From the NCBI GenBank assembly GCA_002440805.1, contig DJVD01000157.1, forward strand, positions 1 to 5,422: DNA of 5,422 bases. Reading direction: 5' to 3'. This DNA comes from Chloroflexi bacterium UBA6265 (lineage in GTDB: Bacteria; Chloroflexota; Chloroflexia; Thermomicrobiales; UBA6265). Shown one piece after another: positions 5,226 to 5,422 of this stretch (its first letter is position 1; each line of letters starts with the position of its first letter). A model generated the notes under the pieces. The model saw nothing but the letters and a program-made list of their open reading frames with translations, had not been told where the DNA came from and searched no databases. The position numbers were made by a program, and so were the translations under genes.

Positions 5226-5258
5226 ACACTTTGCGGCTGACTTTCGGTCACAAAGTGT
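5226..5258. terminator. Hairpin downstream of the 201-residue gene
   Basis: ACACTTTG (5226-5233) and CAAAGTGT (5251-5258) are perfect 8-base complements. Between them TGAC (5238-5241) and GTCA (5247-5250) pair around a TTTCG loop, leaving only CGGC as a one-sided bulge. The hairpin starts 47 bases after the stop codon at 5179. There is no T tract, so it may be a weak terminator, an operator or a leader element for a gene to the right. Confidence 0.4.
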
Positions 5259-5400
5259 ACGGACGAGATTATCAACGTCGCAATGAGTCAGATGAACGGT
5301 CACTCCGTACAATCAAATCTGATCGTCGTGTACGTACTGAAGAAGGTTAAGTCTCAAGCGGGTTCCTGATCCGGTTATTCCGGAAAAATCCCGTACGGAC
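5257..5400. promoter_or_regulatory. Cluster of GTAC sites in the terminal non-coding stretch
   Basis: GTAC occurs at 5257, 5307, 5330, 5334 and 5393, five times in 144 bases. Two copies sit in GTACGGAC (5257-5264 and 5393-5400) and one in the inverted form TCCGTAC (5304-5310). CGGTCAC is also repeated (5245-5251 and 5297-5303), each copy followed 3-5 bases later by GTAC. A short dyad, TCCGG-TTATT-CCGGA, lies at 5370-5384. No credible gene is visible, so this is probably the upstream control region of a gene outside the window. Confidence 0.28.
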
Positions 5401-5422
5401 ACTCTAAATTGTGCCGAAATGG

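Noticed and set aside
4588..5229. Minus-strand open frame of 213 codons opposite the 201-residue gene
   Set aside because: The plus strand has the better Shine-Dalgarno sequence and -10 element and a plausible domain layout. The minus translation is rich in Cys, Ser, Ala and Arg, typical of an antisense shadow. Since the plus-strand gene is itself unassigned, a small doubt remains.
5283..5369. 28-codon open frame starting MSQMNGHS
   Set aside because: No Shine-Dalgarno sequence, no hydrophobic or conserved pattern, and it sits in a motif-rich regulatory-looking stretch.
1..5422. CRISPR array, insertion sequence, prophage or defence island
   Set aside because: No regularly spaced direct repeats, transposase, integrase or restriction genes are visible. 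The EVE protein alone is not enough to call a defence locus.

Overview
The window looks like bacterial chromosome of moderately high GC content. Genes are compact, most are preceded by a recognisable Shine-Dalgarno sequence, and strands are mixed. I see no mobile element, tRNA, rRNA or CRISPR array. The gene content (COMT-like methyltransferase, RimK-like ATP-grasp ligase, rhodanese-MoeB fusion, stand-alone EVE protein) fits a free-living environmental bacterium. Chloroflexota is my best guess, but it rests on general impression and no marker gene confirms it.

Left part (1-1290). A 19-bp perfect dyad (37-55) precedes a 31-residue single-span membrane miniprotein (79-174, +). The 304 bases between it and the next gene hold no convincing protein gene. 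They contain three secondary structures: a hairpin at 208-253, a strong terminator-like stem at 288-330, and a long inverted repeat at 350-434 just beyond the stop of the minus-strand O-methyltransferase (479-1060). The methyltransferase is divergent from an ATP-grasp ligase, and their 230-bp gap carries a small dyad and a plausible sigma70 promoter for the ligase.

Middle (1291-4015). The RimK-like ATP-grasp protein (1291-2226, +) is followed after 116 bp by a MoeB-type E1-like adenylyltransferase with an N-terminal rhodanese domain (2343-3479, +). That protein would activate and sulfurate a ubiquitin-like sulfur carrier such as MoaD or ThiS. It converges on an EVE-domain protein (3554-4015, -), and a perfect 9-bp GC-rich hairpin sits between their stops.

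Right part (4016-5422). A strong 11-bp hairpin (4091-4117) lies between the EVE gene and an unrecognised 88-residue minus-strand gene (4229-4495). The latter shares a 78-bp divergent promoter region with a 201-residue plus-strand protein (4574-5179). That protein has a compact N-terminal domain, a low-complexity Gln/Pro/Ala linker and a C-terminal helical module, a layout reminiscent of Rad52/Erf-like annealing proteins, but this is only a hypothesis. The last 243 bp are non-coding as far as visible and contain a hairpin and an unusual cluster of GTAC sites, probably the regulatory region of a gene beyond the window.

The genes do not form one obvious pathway. They read as a series of mostly single-gene transcription units, and I found no complete new multi-gene system. 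The most interesting leads are the 201-residue protein with its divergent 88-residue neighbour, the dyad plus miniprotein at the left edge, and the structured non-coding stretches.
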